64,000 nt of DNA from the NCBI RefSeq assembly GCF_004023625.1, contig NZ_RPDJ01000032.1:99394-163393 (forward strand). The letters are read 5' to 3'. The stretch's first letter is position 1; each line of letters begins with the position of its first letter. The DNA comes from Streptomyces cavernae. Its GTDB lineage: Bacteria; Actinomycetota; Actinomycetes; Streptomycetales; Streptomycetaceae. This document shows, piece after piece, positions 8,744-18,250 of this stretch. Both the position numbers and the translations under genes were made by a program. The notes beneath the pieces are model-generated. The model searched no databases. It was not told the origin of the DNA and saw only the letters and a program-made list of their open reading frames with translations.

Positions 8744-9690
8744 CGGGGCCCAGGAGGCGCGAGCGGGCCGCCGCGGGAAGTTCCGGCTTTCTGAAGCGGT
8801 CCCAGCCGCGTCACGGCGAAAAGGTCGTGATGGTGCTCCTGGCCGCCGCCTCGCTGGTGTCGGTGCTCACCACCGTCGGCATCGTCATCGCCCTGATCCC
8901 GCCGGCCGCCGAGTTCTTCCAGAAGGTGAGCTTCGGCGACTTCATCACCGGCACCGAGTGGTCACCGCTGTTCAAACCGCCGCACTTCGGTGTGCTGCCG
9001 CTGGTCACCGCCACGCTGATGGTGACGGTCATCGCCCTGCTGGTCGCCGTTCCGCTGGGGCTGGGCGCGGCGGTGTATCTGAGCGAGTACGCCCGGCCCC
9101 GCGTCCGCAGCGTCTTCAAGCCGGTGCTGGAGGTCCTCGCGGGCATCCCGACCGTCGTCTACGGCTTCTTCGCGCTGAAGGCCGTCACCCCGCTGCTGCA
9201 GGACATCTGGCCCGGCGACGACGGCCCACAGGTCTTCAACGCCCTGTCGGCGGGCTTCGTCATGGGCATCATGATCATCCCGACCGTCGCCTCGCTGTCC
9301 GAGGACGCGATGAGCGCCGTACCGCAGGACCTGCGCGACGGCGCCTTCGCGCTCGGTTCCTCGCGGATGCAGGTGTCCACCAAGGTGGTCTTCCCCGCCG
9401 CGCTGTCCGGCATCGTCGCCGCCGTCGTCCTCGGTATCTCCCGGGCGATCGGCGAGACGATGATCGTCGCGGTGGCCGCGGGCGGACGGCCCAATCTCTC
9501 CTTCGACCCGCTCGAAGGCATGCAAACCATGACCGCCTTCATCGCGGCGGCGGGCATCGGCGACCTGCCGACCGGCTCCACGGGCTACCAGACGATCTTC
9601 GCGGTGGGCTCGCTGCTGTTCGTCATGACTCTGGTGATGAACCTGGTCAGCATCCGCCTGGTGCGCAGATACCGGGAGGTGTACGAGTAA
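8740..9690 (+). CDS. pstC: Phosphate ABC transporter permease PstC
   Basis: A 316-residue inner-membrane subunit with six predicted membrane spans. The conserved permease loop reads LRDGAFALGSSRMQVSTKVVFPAALSGI (about residues 200-230), and the family motif GISRAIGETMIVAVAAGG follows. It starts in the ATGA overlap with pstS and its stop overlaps pstA (TAATG), so the operon is translationally coupled. Confidence 0.95.
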   Translation: MTGPRRRERAAAGSSGFLKRSQPRHGEKVVMVLLAAASLVSVLTTVGIVIALIPPAAEFFQKVSFGDFITGTEWSPLFKPPHFGVLPLVTATLMVTVIALLVAVPLGLGAAVYLSEYARPRVRSVFKPVLEVLAGIPTVVYGFFALKAVTPLLQDIWPGDDGPQVFNALSAGFVMGIMIIPTVASLSEDAMSAVPQDLRDGAFALGSSRMQVSTKVVFPAALSGIVAAVVLGISRAIGETMIVAVAAGGRPNLSFDPLEGMQTMTAFIAAAGIGDLPTGSTGYQTIFAVGSLLFVMTLVMNLVSIRLVRRYREVYE

Positions 9691-10601
9691 TGGGTTCCGG
9701 GCTCCTCGACGAGGACACCGCCGCCGCTCTGCCGGAGGGACGCCGGCTGGAGGGCCGGGGCGTTCCCTGGCGGGAACGCCTGTTCCAACTGGGTCTGTGG
9801 GCGTCGCTCGCCGTCGGGGTGGTCTTCCTCGCCTCGCTGCTGGTCTACGTGGTCGTGGAGGCATGGCCCCGTCTCGACCTGCGGATCCTCACGCATTTCC
9901 CCGACATCATCGACCCGTCGAACGCCGGCGCCCAGTCGGCGGTCATGGGCACGATCTGGGTGATCGCCTTCACCGCCCTGTACTGCCTGCCCACCGGCAT
10001 CCTCACCGCCATCTATCTGGAGGAGTACGCCGACCCCCACCGCTGGTACAACCGCGTGGTCGAGATCAACATTCAGAACCTCGCCGCCGTTCCCTCGATC
10101 GTCTACGGAATCCTGGGGCTCGGCATCATCGCCCGGGGCATGGGCTTCGGGCAGACCGTGCTGACGGCGTCCCTCACGCTCTCGCTGCTGGTCCTGCCCA
10201 CCGTGATCATCGCGGCCCGGGAGGCGATCAGGGCCGTACCGCAGTCCATCCGGGAAGCCTCCCTGGCGCTGGGAGCCACCCGGTGGCAGACCATCCGACG
10301 GCAGGTCCTGCCGGCCGCCGTGCCCGGCATGGCCACCGGCTCGATCCTCGCCCTGTCCCGGGCCATCGGCGAGGCCGCCCCGCTGCTGCTGCTCGGCGGA
10401 CTGGCCTTCATCACCTTCAACCCGAGCGGTCTGGACAGTCCGTTCACCGTGCTCCCCATCCAGATCTTCAACTGGATCAGCCAGTCCCGCGCCGAGTTCA
10501 TCTCGCTGGCATCCGCCGCGATCGTCGTCCTGCTGGTGATCCTGCTCGCGATGAACTCGCTGGCCATCTGGCTGCGCAACCACTACTCCCACCGCTGGTG
10601 A
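9690..10601 (+). CDS. pstA: Phosphate ABC transporter permease PstA
   Basis: A 303-residue membrane protein, the second permease of the Pst complex. ATG 9690 shares its A with the pstC stop. The frame is open far upstream, but the Pst homology begins here (MGSGLLDEDTAAALPEG). Permease features are AVPSIVYGILGLGII, REASLALGATRWQTIRRQVLPAAVPGM and ALSRAIGEAAPLLLLGG. The roughly 25-residue hydrophilic N-terminus before the first span is usual for actinomycete PstA. Confidence 0.94.
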   Translation: MGSGLLDEDTAAALPEGRRLEGRGVPWRERLFQLGLWASLAVGVVFLASLLVYVVVEAWPRLDLRILTHFPDIIDPSNAGAQSAVMGTIWVIAFTALYCLPTGILTAIYLEEYADPHRWYNRVVEINIQNLAAVPSIVYGILGLGIIARGMGFGQTVLTASLTLSLLVLPTVIIAAREAIRAVPQSIREASLALGATRWQTIRRQVLPAAVPGMATGSILALSRAIGEAAPLLLLGGLAFITFNPSGLDSPFTVLPIQIFNWISQSRAEFISLASAAIVVLLVILLAMNSLAIWLRNHYSHRW

Positions 10602-10606
10602 CCGCC

Positions 10607-11551
10607 ATGACCGACGCGACCGACCGACCCGATCCCGTGGAGGGTACGGACCCCGCCCCGCACGAGGCGGCGACCGCCACCCCGGCGCGAGCCCGCCCGG
10701 CCGCCACCGCCCCCGACCGCCCGGCGGACAGCAGGACCCCCCGGGTCGCCTTCCGCGACGCCCGCCCGCCCAGCGGCGTCCCGGTCTTCGAGGTCGGTGG
10801 TGTGTCGGTCTTCTACGGCGACCACGAAGCCGTCCGCGACGTCAACATGACCATCGAGAACCGTCAGATCACAGCGATGATCGGGCCGTCCGGATGCGGC
10901 AAGTCCACCATGATCCGCTGCTTCAACCGGATGAACGACCTCATCCCCACCGCCCGCGTCACCGGCAAGATCCGCTACCACAACGAGGACCTGTACGGCC
11001 GCGACGTCGACCCCATCGAGGTCCGCCGGCGCATCGGCATGGTCTTCCAGAAGCCCAACCCGTTCCCCAAGTCCGTCTACGACAACATCGCCTACGGGCC
11101 GCGGGTCGGGGGCTTCAAGGGCAACCTGGACGACCTGGTCGAGGAGACACTGACCCACGCCGCGCTGTGGGACGAGGTCAAGGCCGGTCTCAAGCGTTCC
11201 GCGCTGGCCCTGTCCGGCGGTCAGCAGCAGCGGCTGTGCATCGCCCGCACGATCGCGGTCAAACCCGAGGTGATCCTGATGGACGAGCCCTGCTCGGCCC
11301 TCGACCCGATCGCCACCGCGAAGATCGAGGACCTGATGGAGCACCTTGCGCAGGAGTTCACCATCATCGTCGTCACCCACAACATGCAGCAAGCCGCCCG
11401 CGTCTCGCACCGCACCGCGTTCTTCACCTCCGACATCGACGAGGCGGGCGTGCGGCACGGCAGGCTGGTCGAGTACGACGAAACCGCCCGGATCTTCTCC
11501 AACCCCTCCGACCAGCGCACCGAGGACTACATTTCCGGCCGCTTCGGCTGA
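10607..11551 (+). CDS. pstB: Phosphate ABC transporter ATPase PstB
   Basis: Cytoplasmic ATPase energising phosphate import. The core has Walker A GPSGCGKS (residues 93-100), the PstB signature VFQKPNPFPKSVYDNIAYG, ABC signature LSGGQQQR, and Walker B ILMDEPCSALDP. At 314 residues it is about 55 longer than usual because of a Pro/Ala/Asp/Thr-rich N-terminal extension with no recognisable fold. If that extension is not translated, an internal start would be needed, but none has a clear ribosome site. GTG 10598, overlapping the pstA stop, is an alternative start. No phoU lies next to the operon. Confidence 0.93.
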   Translation: MTDATDRPDPVEGTDPAPHEAATATPARARPAATAPDRPADSRTPRVAFRDARPPSGVPVFEVGGVSVFYGDHEAVRDVNMTIENRQITAMIGPSGCGKSTMIRCFNRMNDLIPTARVTGKIRYHNEDLYGRDVDPIEVRRRIGMVFQKPNPFPKSVYDNIAYGPRVGGFKGNLDDLVEETLTHAALWDEVKAGLKRSALALSGGQQQRLCIARTIAVKPEVILMDEPCSALDPIATAKIEDLMEHLAQEFTIIVVTHNMQQAARVSHRTAFFTSDIDEAGVRHGRLVEYDETARIFSNPSDQRTEDYISGRFG

Positions 11552-11866
11552 CGGCCGCGTACCGCCGCCTGACGGTCCGTCCTGCGCGGGCCGGCATCCA
11601 TCGCGCGACGGGCCGGCGGTCGCCGCACGATCGACTCCCACCGCGGCCCGGATCACCGGCCGGAGCGCGCTTCCGAGGGCTCCGGCCGGTCTCAGCAGGA
11701 CGGCACCACGTGCCACGGTCATACTGGTTACGGAGCACGTCGTGCCACGTCGGCGTCCTGAGCCTCGGCGTCCGGAGCCCCTCGGCGTCCGGGACTGAGC
11801 GCCTTCAAGACGCCCTCATGACATGGCGTCACCCCCTCTGCCCCTGTCCTCCATCGCGGAGGCCGT
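11552..11866. other. Intergenic region between pstB and the P-type ATPase
   Basis: 315 bases without a gene. It contains the pst terminator and, further on, three near-copies of CTCGGCGTCC between about 11750 and 11800. The promoter of the following ATPase gene must lie in the second half, but no convincing -35/-10 pair was seen. Confidence 0.6.
11655..11690 (+). terminator. Strong terminator after pstB
   Basis: ACCGGCCGGAGC (11655-11666) pairs perfectly with GCTCCGGCCGGT (11679-11690), a 12-bp stem and 12-base loop about 100 bases past the pstB stop. Confidence 0.75.
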
Positions 11867-14800
11867 GTGATCGGGTCATTGCCGGCCAGGACGGTCCGGA
11901 CTTCCGTGGGAGCGGTCCGGACGTCCTTGCGAGCGGTGAGCGCGCTTCCCTCCGGGGTGAGAGCGCTCGGGGTGTTCCTGCCGTCGCGCACCCCCCGGTT
12001 CTGGGAAGCCCCCGGAGGCGTGCAGATCGAGACCCGCCATCTGGGCAGACCGGGAACGGCACGGGCGGCACGCGAGCTCGAGACCCGGCTCACCGCGGAC
12101 GTGGCCGGGGTGGCGCGGGCCGAGGTGAACGGCACGCTCGGCTGTGTGTACGTCGGCTGCGCCCCCGCCACGACCGACGTGGCGGGCGTCGTACGTCTCG
12201 TCGCAGAAGCCGACACGGCGGCTGCGGAGCCGGCGGCGGGACGGGCAACGGACGGGCGCCCGGGTGCGGGCGAGGAGCGCCGGCCCCGAGCGGCCGGTTC
12301 CCCCGGCGACCCCCGGGCGACCATCGGCGCGGCCTTCCAGCTCGTTGTCGGCCTGACGGCTTTCGGCGTCGCGGTGGTGGGCCGGGCCGCGCGGCTGCGC
12401 GGACTGTCCCCGCTCGTTCCGGCCACGGTCCAGATCACGGAGGCCACTCCGTGGCTGCGGGAGAGTGCCGCCCGTCGGTTCGGCGCCGCTGCCACGGACC
12501 GCGTCTGGGGCACGGCCGGCCTTCTCGCCACGACCCTGACCTTCCGGCCCGTCGGCACCGCGGTGTCCGCCGTCCTCGCCGGTGCCCGGTACGCCGAGGT
12601 ACGGGCCCGCAACGCCACCTGGCAGGACTGGGCGCGGCGGCTGGGCACCCGTGAGGCGGCGTACCGGCACGACGCCCTGCCGGCCTTCGAGCGGCCCGCG
12701 GCGCTCCCACCGGGGGCCGGCGAGCGGTACGCCAAAATGGCGGTCCCGGTGGCGCTCGCCGCGTACGGGCTCACGGTGGCCGGGCCGCTCAGCCATGACC
12801 GGGCCCTCGCCCTGCTGATCGCGGGCACGCCCCGGGGCCCCAGGTTCGGTCGGGAGGCGTTCGCGGCGGCCGTGTCACGGACCGCGTCCGAACGCGGGGC
12901 GCTGGTGCTGCGACCGGAGGCGCTGCGCCGCCTCGACCGCCTCGACACGGTGGTCCTGGACGCCCGGATGCTGGCGACCGGCCGGTGGACGGTCGGGATG
13001 CTGGAGCGCACCACGCCGGCCGGCGGCCCACCGGGACCGGCCGCCGAGCAGGACGAGGGGGGCGGAGGGCCGGACGACGACGAGCTCCACGCACGCATCC
13101 ACGAGCTGATCGACGACGCCGACCTGGCCCGCCCCCAGGAAGCCGACGGTTGGCTCCTGCGCCCGCTCGCCCCGGCTTCGGACTCGGCCCCCGGCAGAAC
13201 CGCGGCCGGCGCCCCATCGCCCGGGGGGATCCCGTCAGAGCGGGCCCTGCCCCGGGAGATCCCGCCCGAGCAGCCCCTGCCCCAGGGGATCCCGCCCGAG
13301 CAGCCCCTGCCCGAGGAGACGGCGGCCCTGGCCCGGCGCTGGGCCGAGCAGGGCGCCAGAGTTCTGCTCGTCATCCGATACGGCACGCCCGTCGCCGTCA
13401 CCGGACTGGTGCCGGAACTGCACCCACTGGCCGAGCCCCTGGTGCGGGCCGCCCGCGACTGCGGCCGGGTACTGCTCGTGGGAGGCCCGGAGGGACTGCA
13501 CCGCCGGTTCGGGCTGGACGAGGCCGCACCCACCGGCGGCACCCGCACCGCCGCGCTGGTCCGGTCCCTCCAGGCGGACGGACGGGGGGTGGCCGTGGTC
13601 GCGACCCGGGCGGAACGTGCCCTGGCGCGGGCGGACCTCGGCGTCGGGGTGACGGCCGGTGGCCGCCGAGTGCCGTGGGACTGCGACGTCGCCGGCCCGC
13701 CCGAGCTCGCGCACCTGCTGCTCGGCGCCGTGCCCGAGGCACGCCGGCTGAGCCTGCTGGTCGCACGGATGGAGGCGGCCGGGGCCCTCGCGGCAGCGGG
13801 CCTCGCGCTCGCCGTCCCCCTCCCGGGCGCCTGGACCCGCGCCCGCCTGGTGGCCGACGCCGTGACCACGGCCGGGACCGCGGCGGGCCTGTGGGCGGGG
13901 TGGACACTGCGCGCCCGGCCGGTCCCGGCCGCCGTGGAGCACACCCCCTGGCACGCCATGACGGTCCGTCAGGTGGTGGCGCGGCTGGGTACCTCGGCCC
14001 GGGGGCTCGACGAGGCTGAGGCGACGCGGCGCCGCCGTCTGGAGACAGGCAACGGGCCCACCGGCGCGGTCACCCTGGCCGGCCGGGTCGTCGAGGAACT
14101 GGCCAACCCGCTCACTCCCGTCCTCGCGATCGGCGGCGGGGTCGCGGCCGCCCTCGGCTCCGTGGTGGACGCGGTACTCATCGGCGGTGTCCTCGGCGTC
14201 GACGCGCTGGTCGGCGGAGCACAGCGGGTGGGGGCCGACCGTGCGGCGGACCGGCTCGTCGAGGCGGCCTCGGCCCGGGTACGGCTGCGCCGGGCCGGCC
14301 GGGACGGCACCAAGGAGACCACCGCCGAGCACCTGGTGCGCGGCGATGTGATCGAGTTGCACTCCGGCGACGCGGTGCCGGCCGACTGCCGGGTGATACA
14401 CGCGAGGGGCCTGGAGGCGGACGAGTCCAGCCTCACCGGCGAATCCCAGCCCGTGGCGAAGTCCCCCCAGCCGACGTCGGCCCGAGTGGTCGCGGACCGG
14501 CGCTCCATGCTCTACGAGGGCACCACCGTGGCGGCCGGCAGCGCGGTCGCGGTGGTCGTCGCCACCGGGGCCGGCACGGAGGCGGGGAGTGCCGCACTCG
14601 GGGCACCGGAGGCCGAACCCTCCGAGACCGGCGTCGAGCACCGTCTGAAGGCCCTGGGCCGTTGGTTCCTGCCGCTGTCCATCGCCGCGGGCGTCGTCCT
14701 CTTCGCGGCCGACCTGCTGCGCGGACGGCCGCTGGGTGCCGCTCTGGGCACCGCGGTCAGCCTGTGCGTCGCCGCCGTTCCCGAGGGGCTGCCCTTCGTC

Positions 14801-16579
14801 GCCACCGTCGCCGAACTGGCCGCGGCACGACGGCTGTCCACCCGCAACACCCTCGTCCGCAGCGCCCCCACCATCGAGGCGCTCGGCCGCACCGACGTGT
14901 TGTGCTTCGACAAGACCGGGACCCTCACCGAGGGCAGGATCAGCCTCCGTCAGGTGTCCGACAGCCAGGACCGGCAGCCGCCCGACCGGCTCACCCCGGC
15001 GCTGCGCCGCGTGGTCGCCACGGCGGTCCTCGCGGGTCCGCCGGGCCCGGCCTCCGGCCTCAGCCACCTCACCGACCGTGCCATCGCCACCGCCGGCGAT
15101 CGGCTCGGCACCACACCGGCACAGGCGGCCGAACTGCCCTCGGCGTCCTGGGAGCGGGCGGCGGAGCTGCCCTTCGAGCCGGGACGCGGCTACCACGCCG
15201 TGCTCGGCCACTCCGACGGCGAACGGCGGCTTGTCGTCAAGGGCGCCCCGGAAGTCGTCCTCGCCCGCTGTGCACAGATCCGCCGCGGCGGCGTCGTCGT
15301 GTCCTTCGGCGCGGACCTGCGCGAACGCATCGAGCAGGAGATCGAAGCGCACGCCCGGCGTGGACTGCGGGTCCTCGCGGTCGCCGAACGCGTACCGCCC
15401 ACCGGCACCCGCGACGGCCCCGCCGACGGCGGCCCCGACGGACACGGTGCACACCTCGAGGACGCGGACGTGGACGGGCTGTGCCTGCTGGGGCTGCTCG
15501 GCCTGGCGGATCCGGTCCGGGGCACCGCCGCCGAGAGCGTCAACCGGCTGGCCCAGGCGGGGGTACGCATCGTCATGATCACGGGAGACCACCCCAGCAC
15601 CGCCACCGCGATCGCCGGCGAGTTGCAGCCGCGGCCCGACCGGGAGCCGAGGCTGATGACCGGGGCCGAGCTCGACGCCATGGACGACGCCGCGCTCGCC
15701 GAGGTGCTGCCGCGGGTCACTGTCTTCGCCCGGGTCACCCCCGCCCACAAGGTACGGATCGTCGCGGCGTTGCGCAGGGCCGGTTCGGTCGTCGCCGTGA
15801 CGGGCGACGGGGCCAATGACGCGCCGGCCATCCGGATTGCCGACGTCGGCATCGCCATCGGCTCGCAGGCGACCCCCGCGGCCCGCACCGCCGCCGACGT
15901 CGTGGTCACCGACGACCGGCTCGAGACCATCGTCGACGCCATCGTGGAGGGCCGGGCCATGTGGGCCTCGGTCCGCAAGGCGCTGGGCATCCTGCTGGGC
16001 GGCAATCTCGGAGAGATCGCCTTCGTCCTGGCGACGAGCATGCTCACGGGGCGCAGCGCGCTGAACGCGCGTCAGCTCCTGCTGGTCAACCTGCTCACCG
16101 ACATGCTTCCCGCGATGGCCATCGCGGCCCGGCCGCCGGCCGGCCAGTCACGGAGGCTGCTCGCGGAGGGACCCGAGGCGTCCCTGGGGAAGGCCCTCAC
16201 CCGCCACATCCGGCTGCGGGCCACCCTCACCGCCGCGGCGGCGGGCGGTGCCTGGGCCGTGGCCCGGGCCACGGGCACCCGGTCCCGTGCCGACACCGTC
16301 GCGTTGGTCGCGCTGGTCGCCTCACAACTGCTGCAGACGCTGGCCGACGCGGGCCGGGACCCGGTGGTGGCTCTCGCCGCCCTGGGTTCCCTGGTGGTAC
16401 TGGCCCTGGTGGTGTCCGTGCCCGGCGTCAGTACCTTCTTCGGCAGCAGGCCCCTCGGCCCCGCGGGCTGGGGGATCGCGGCGTCGGCGGCCGCGGCCTC
16501 CGTAGTGCTGCCCGCCGTCTGGCACCTCCTCTTCGGCCCGCACAACGACCGACGGACGCAGTCACCTCCGAGGAACTGA
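11867..16579 (+). CDS. Giant cation-transporting P-type ATPase (CtpH/CtpI type)
   Basis: A 1570-residue P-type ATPase, far longer than the usual 650-900. It carries all catalytic motifs: TGES (857-860) in the actuator domain, DKTGT with phosphorylated Asp D1015, and GDGAND (1313-1318) before the C-terminal membrane segments. The N-terminal half (about 1-700) holds a degenerate heavy-metal-associated-like segment around residues 45-110, hydrophobic stretches and an inactive-looking second module. This is the layout of mycobacterial CtpH/CtpI. The transported ion is not evident. GTG 11867 has GGAGG 4 bases upstream, so the exact start is uncertain. It probably forms its own transcription unit. 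Confidence 0.88.
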   Translation: MIGSLPARTVRTSVGAVRTSLRAVSALPSGVRALGVFLPSRTPRFWEAPGGVQIETRHLGRPGTARAARELETRLTADVAGVARAEVNGTLGCVYVGCAPATTDVAGVVRLVAEADTAAAEPAAGRATDGRPGAGEERRPRAAGSPGDPRATIGAAFQLVVGLTAFGVAVVGRAARLRGLSPLVPATVQITEATPWLRESAARRFGAAATDRVWGTAGLLATTLTFRPVGTAVSAVLAGARYAEVRARNATWQDWARRLGTREAAYRHDALPAFERPAALPPGAGERYAKMAVPVALAAYGLTVAGPLSHDRALALLIAGTPRGPRFGREAFAAAVSRTASERGALVLRPEALRRLDRLDTVVLDARMLATGRWTVGMLERTTPAGGPPGPAAEQDEGGGGPDDDELHARIHELIDDADLARPQEADGWLLRPLAPASDSAPGRTAAGAPSPGGIPSERALPREIPPEQPLPQGIPPEQPLPEETAALARRWAEQGARVLLVIRYGTPVAVTGLVPELHPLAEPLVRAARDCGRVLLVGGPEGLHRRFGLDEAAPTGGTRTAALVRSLQADGRGVAVVATRAERALARADLGVGVTAGGRRVPWDCDVAGPPELAHLLLGAVPEARRLSLLVARMEAAGALAAAGLALAVPLPGAWTRARLVADAVTTAGTAAGLWAGWTLRARPVPAAVEHTPWHAMTVRQVVARLGTSARGLDEAEATRRRRLETGNGPTGAVTLAGRVVEELANPLTPVLAIGGGVAAALGSVVDAVLIGGVLGVDALVGGAQRVGADRAADRLVEAASARVRLRRAGRDGTKETTAEHLVRGDVIELHSGDAVPADCRVIHARGLEADESSLTGESQPVAKSPQPTSARVVADRRSMLYEGTTVAAGSAVAVVVATGAGTEAGSAALGAPEAEPSETGVEHRLKALGRWFLPLSIAAGVVLFAADLLRGRPLGAALGTAVSLCVAAVPEGLPFVATVAELAAARRLSTRNTLVRSAPTIEALGRTDVLCFDKTGTLTEGRISLRQVSDSQDRQPPDRLTPALRRVVATAVLAGPPGPASGLSHLTDRAIATAGDRLGTTPAQAAELPSASWERAAELPFEPGRGYHAVLGHSDGERRLVVKGAPEVVLARCAQIRRGGVVVSFGADLRERIEQEIEAHARRGLRVLAVAERVPPTGTRDGPADGGPDGHGAHLEDADVDGLCLLGLLGLADPVRGTAAESVNRLAQAGVRIVMITGDHPSTATAIAGELQPRPDREPRLMTGAELDAMDDAALAEVLPRVTVFARVTPAHKVRIVAALRRAGSVVAVTGDGANDAPAIRIADVGIAIGSQATPAARTAADVVVTDDRLETIVDAIVEGRAMWASVRKALGILLGGNLGEIAFVLATSMLTGRSALNARQLLLVNLLTDMLPAMAIAARPPAGQSRRLLAEGPEASLGKALTRHIRLRATLTAAAAGGAWAVARATGTRSRADTVALVALVASQLLQTLADAGRDPVVALAALGSLVVLALVVSVPGVSTFFGSRPLGPAGWGIAASAAAASVVLPAVWHLLFGPHNDRRTQSPPRN

Positions 16580-16646
16580 CGGCAACCTCCTCGCGGAGGG
16601 CGGCGACAAGGGGACAGGAAGTCACCCGACCCTCGCGAGGAGAGCC

Positions 16647-17141
16647 GTGCGACAGTCACCCAGATCCCGCCGGTCCGTCCGGTCCCGCCGCGCCCTCCTG
16701 TCCTTCGGCGCCCTGGTCTCCGCCGCGGCCGTGGCGCTGCCCCTGTCGTCGGCGGACGCGGCCACCACCCTGCGCGGTCACGCCGACGCGATGCGGCGTG
16801 CGGATCGGTGCCGCCGTCGCCGACGGGCCGCTCAGCAGGCCAATCCGAAGCGGTTCTCGGACCTCGGTCTGGAGGTCTCCATCACGGAGCTGGACGTCCG
16901 CGTCCAACTCCCGGCCTCCGCCGCGGAACTCCGGCAGCAGTCCGCCGACCACAAGACGGCGTCCGAGAACTGCCTCGGCGTCCCCCACTGCGCGGGCGTC
17001 ACCGTCTGGGGCCTCACCGACAAGCACTCGTGGATCCCGGGCACCTTCAACGGCTACGGCGCGGCCTTGCCCTACGACGAGCGCTACGCGTCGAAGCCCG
17101 CGTACACCGGCCTGTCGAACGGGGTCAACCAGGCCGCGTGA
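16647..17141 (+). pseudogene. Gutted GH10 endo-1,4-beta-xylanase
   Basis: Remnant of a secreted xylanase. GTG 16647 with GAGGAGA upstream opens an intact signal peptide (hydrophobic core, cleavage near SSADA-ATT). The first barrel strand is present but out of frame: VRIGAAVADGPL reads in another frame from about 16799. The sequence then jumps straight to NPKRFSDLGLEVSITELDVRV, the strand carrying the nucleophile Glu (ITELD), and on to a normal C-terminal end. The central barrel, including the acid/base Glu strand, is missing: about 164 residues remain of roughly 330 in a GH10 catalytic domain. Any product would be inactive. It is convergent with the HAAS-domain gene, 9 bases away. Confidence 0.85.
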
Positions 17142-17150
17142 CCGTCGTCC

Positions 17151-17897
17151 TCAGGTAGCCGACGCCGTCGGCTCGTCCGCGGGCTCGGAAGGCTCGTCGG
17201 AGGGCGTGAGCGTCGGGGCGTACTGACCATCCGTGGGCGATCCGCTCGGCGCATCGGTGGCGGTCTCCTCGCCCGGGGACGAGGCGCTGGGCTGCGCCTC
17301 CTGGACGGACGGATACTGCTGCGCCGGACCACCGTCGTCGCTCGCGGAGAACGAGACGGCCAGCACACCGACGACGAACACCGCCGCCACCGCCGCCCCG
17401 ATCAGGAGCATCACTCCCTTTCGCGCACCCGGCGCAGCGACCGGGGACACGGTCACCGGGGGCGCGAAGGCCGGAGGTGGAGCGACCGGGGGCGCAACGG
17501 GCGGAGGTGAAGGGGGCGGAAGCGCGACGGCCGGGGATGAAGCGGCCGGAGGCACGGTGCCTTGGTCCCGCGGTTCCTGGTGGTCCCCGTCTTCGCGGCC
17601 GGGCTGTTGCTCACCCGCCAACTCGGCCACGGAGAGGGGTTGTTCGACCACCGGAGTGGAGCCGGTGGACCTGGGGCCGCCCAACTCGGCGGCCACGATG
17701 TCCGCCGGAGGCCCCAGCCGCTCGAGGACGGCGCGGACCGCCTCGGCGTGCCGTGCGTCCGCCTCTTCGAGGCCCGCGTCGATGTGCTCGACGATCTCCT
17801 GCCTGAGTTCCTCGCGCCGATCGGCAGCGAGGAACACAGAGGCGTTGTCGAAGCGGTCCAGGTACTCGTCTATCAGCCGATCTCGCCTCGATGTCAC
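17151..17897 (-). CDS. HAAS-domain membrane protein, partner of PadR
   Basis: A 248-residue protein. Residues 1-80 form a helical HAAS (DUF1700-like) domain: YLDRFDNASVFLAADRREELRQEIVEHIDAGL. A Pro/Ala-rich linker follows, then one membrane helix (about 160-182, GVMLLIGAAVAAVFVVGVLAV) and an extracellular Ser/Thr/Pro/Asp-rich tail. HAAS proteins are typically encoded directly after a PadR repressor, as here. The GTG start overlaps the PadR stop by 4 bases. Its molecular role is unknown. The low-complexity tail suggests a cell-wall-spanning stalk. Confidence 0.8.
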   Translation of the reverse strand: MTSRRDRLIDEYLDRFDNASVFLAADRREELRQEIVEHIDAGLEEADARHAEAVRAVLERLGPPADIVAAELGGPRSTGSTPVVEQPLSVAELAGEQQPGREDGDHQEPRDQGTVPPAASSPAVALPPPSPPPVAPPVAPPPAFAPPVTVSPVAAPGARKGVMLLIGAAVAAVFVVGVLAVSFSASDDGGPAQQYPSVQEAQPSASSPGEETATDAPSGSPTDGQYAPTLTPSDEPSEPADEPTASAT

Positions 17898-18250
17898 TCG
17901 CGGCTCCCCTCCCTGTCCAAGAGGCCGTCAACAGCGGTTTTGAAGGGCCCCCACTCCTCGGCGAACTCGGCGAGCGCCCGCCGCCCCGTCGGGGTCAGCG
18001 TGTAGTAGCGGCGCGGGGGTCCGGAGTCGGACTCCTTCCAGACCGTGTTGACCCACCCTTCCTTACGGAGCCGTGAGAGCAGCGGATAGATGGTGCCCTC
18101 GCTGGTCACGAGCCCATGGGCGTCGCACAGTTCCCGCACCAGCTCGAAGGCGTACTTCTCGCCGTCACGCAGCATGGCCAAGACGCAGAATTGCAAGATC
18201 CCGCGCCGGAGTTGGCTGACTCCGGAACGCGCTCCACCCGGCAGTACCAT
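17894..18250 (-). CDS. PadR family transcriptional regulator
   Basis: Winged-helix repressor of about 118 residues from ATG 18250. The PadR fold reads LRRGILQFCVLAMLRDGEKYAFELVREL, then TSEGTIYPLLSRLRKEGWV (recognition helix and wing), then PRRYYTLTPTGRRALAEFAEEW. The frame extends to an ATG at 18292, but homology starts after 18250. No ribosome site precedes 18250, so the transcript may be leaderless. The start codon lies inside an inverted repeat that is probably its own operator. It is co-transcribed with the HAAS protein gene. Confidence 0.85.
   Translation of the reverse strand: MVLPGGARSGVSQLRRGILQFCVLAMLRDGEKYAFELVRELCDAHGLVTSEGTIYPLLSRLRKEGWVNTVWKESDSGPPRRYYTLTPTGRRALAEFAEEWGPFKTAVDGLLDREGSRE

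Noticed and set aside
9797..10606. Long upstream extension of the pstB frame
   Set aside because: It is out-of-frame reading of pstA; PstB similarity begins only after 10770 and the spacing fits a start at 10607.
11728..13959. 743-codon minus-strand frame across the P-type ATPase 5' half
   Set aside because: It is Ser/Arg/Ala-rich without any domain, and the plus frame carries a P-type ATPase continuous to the conserved motifs.
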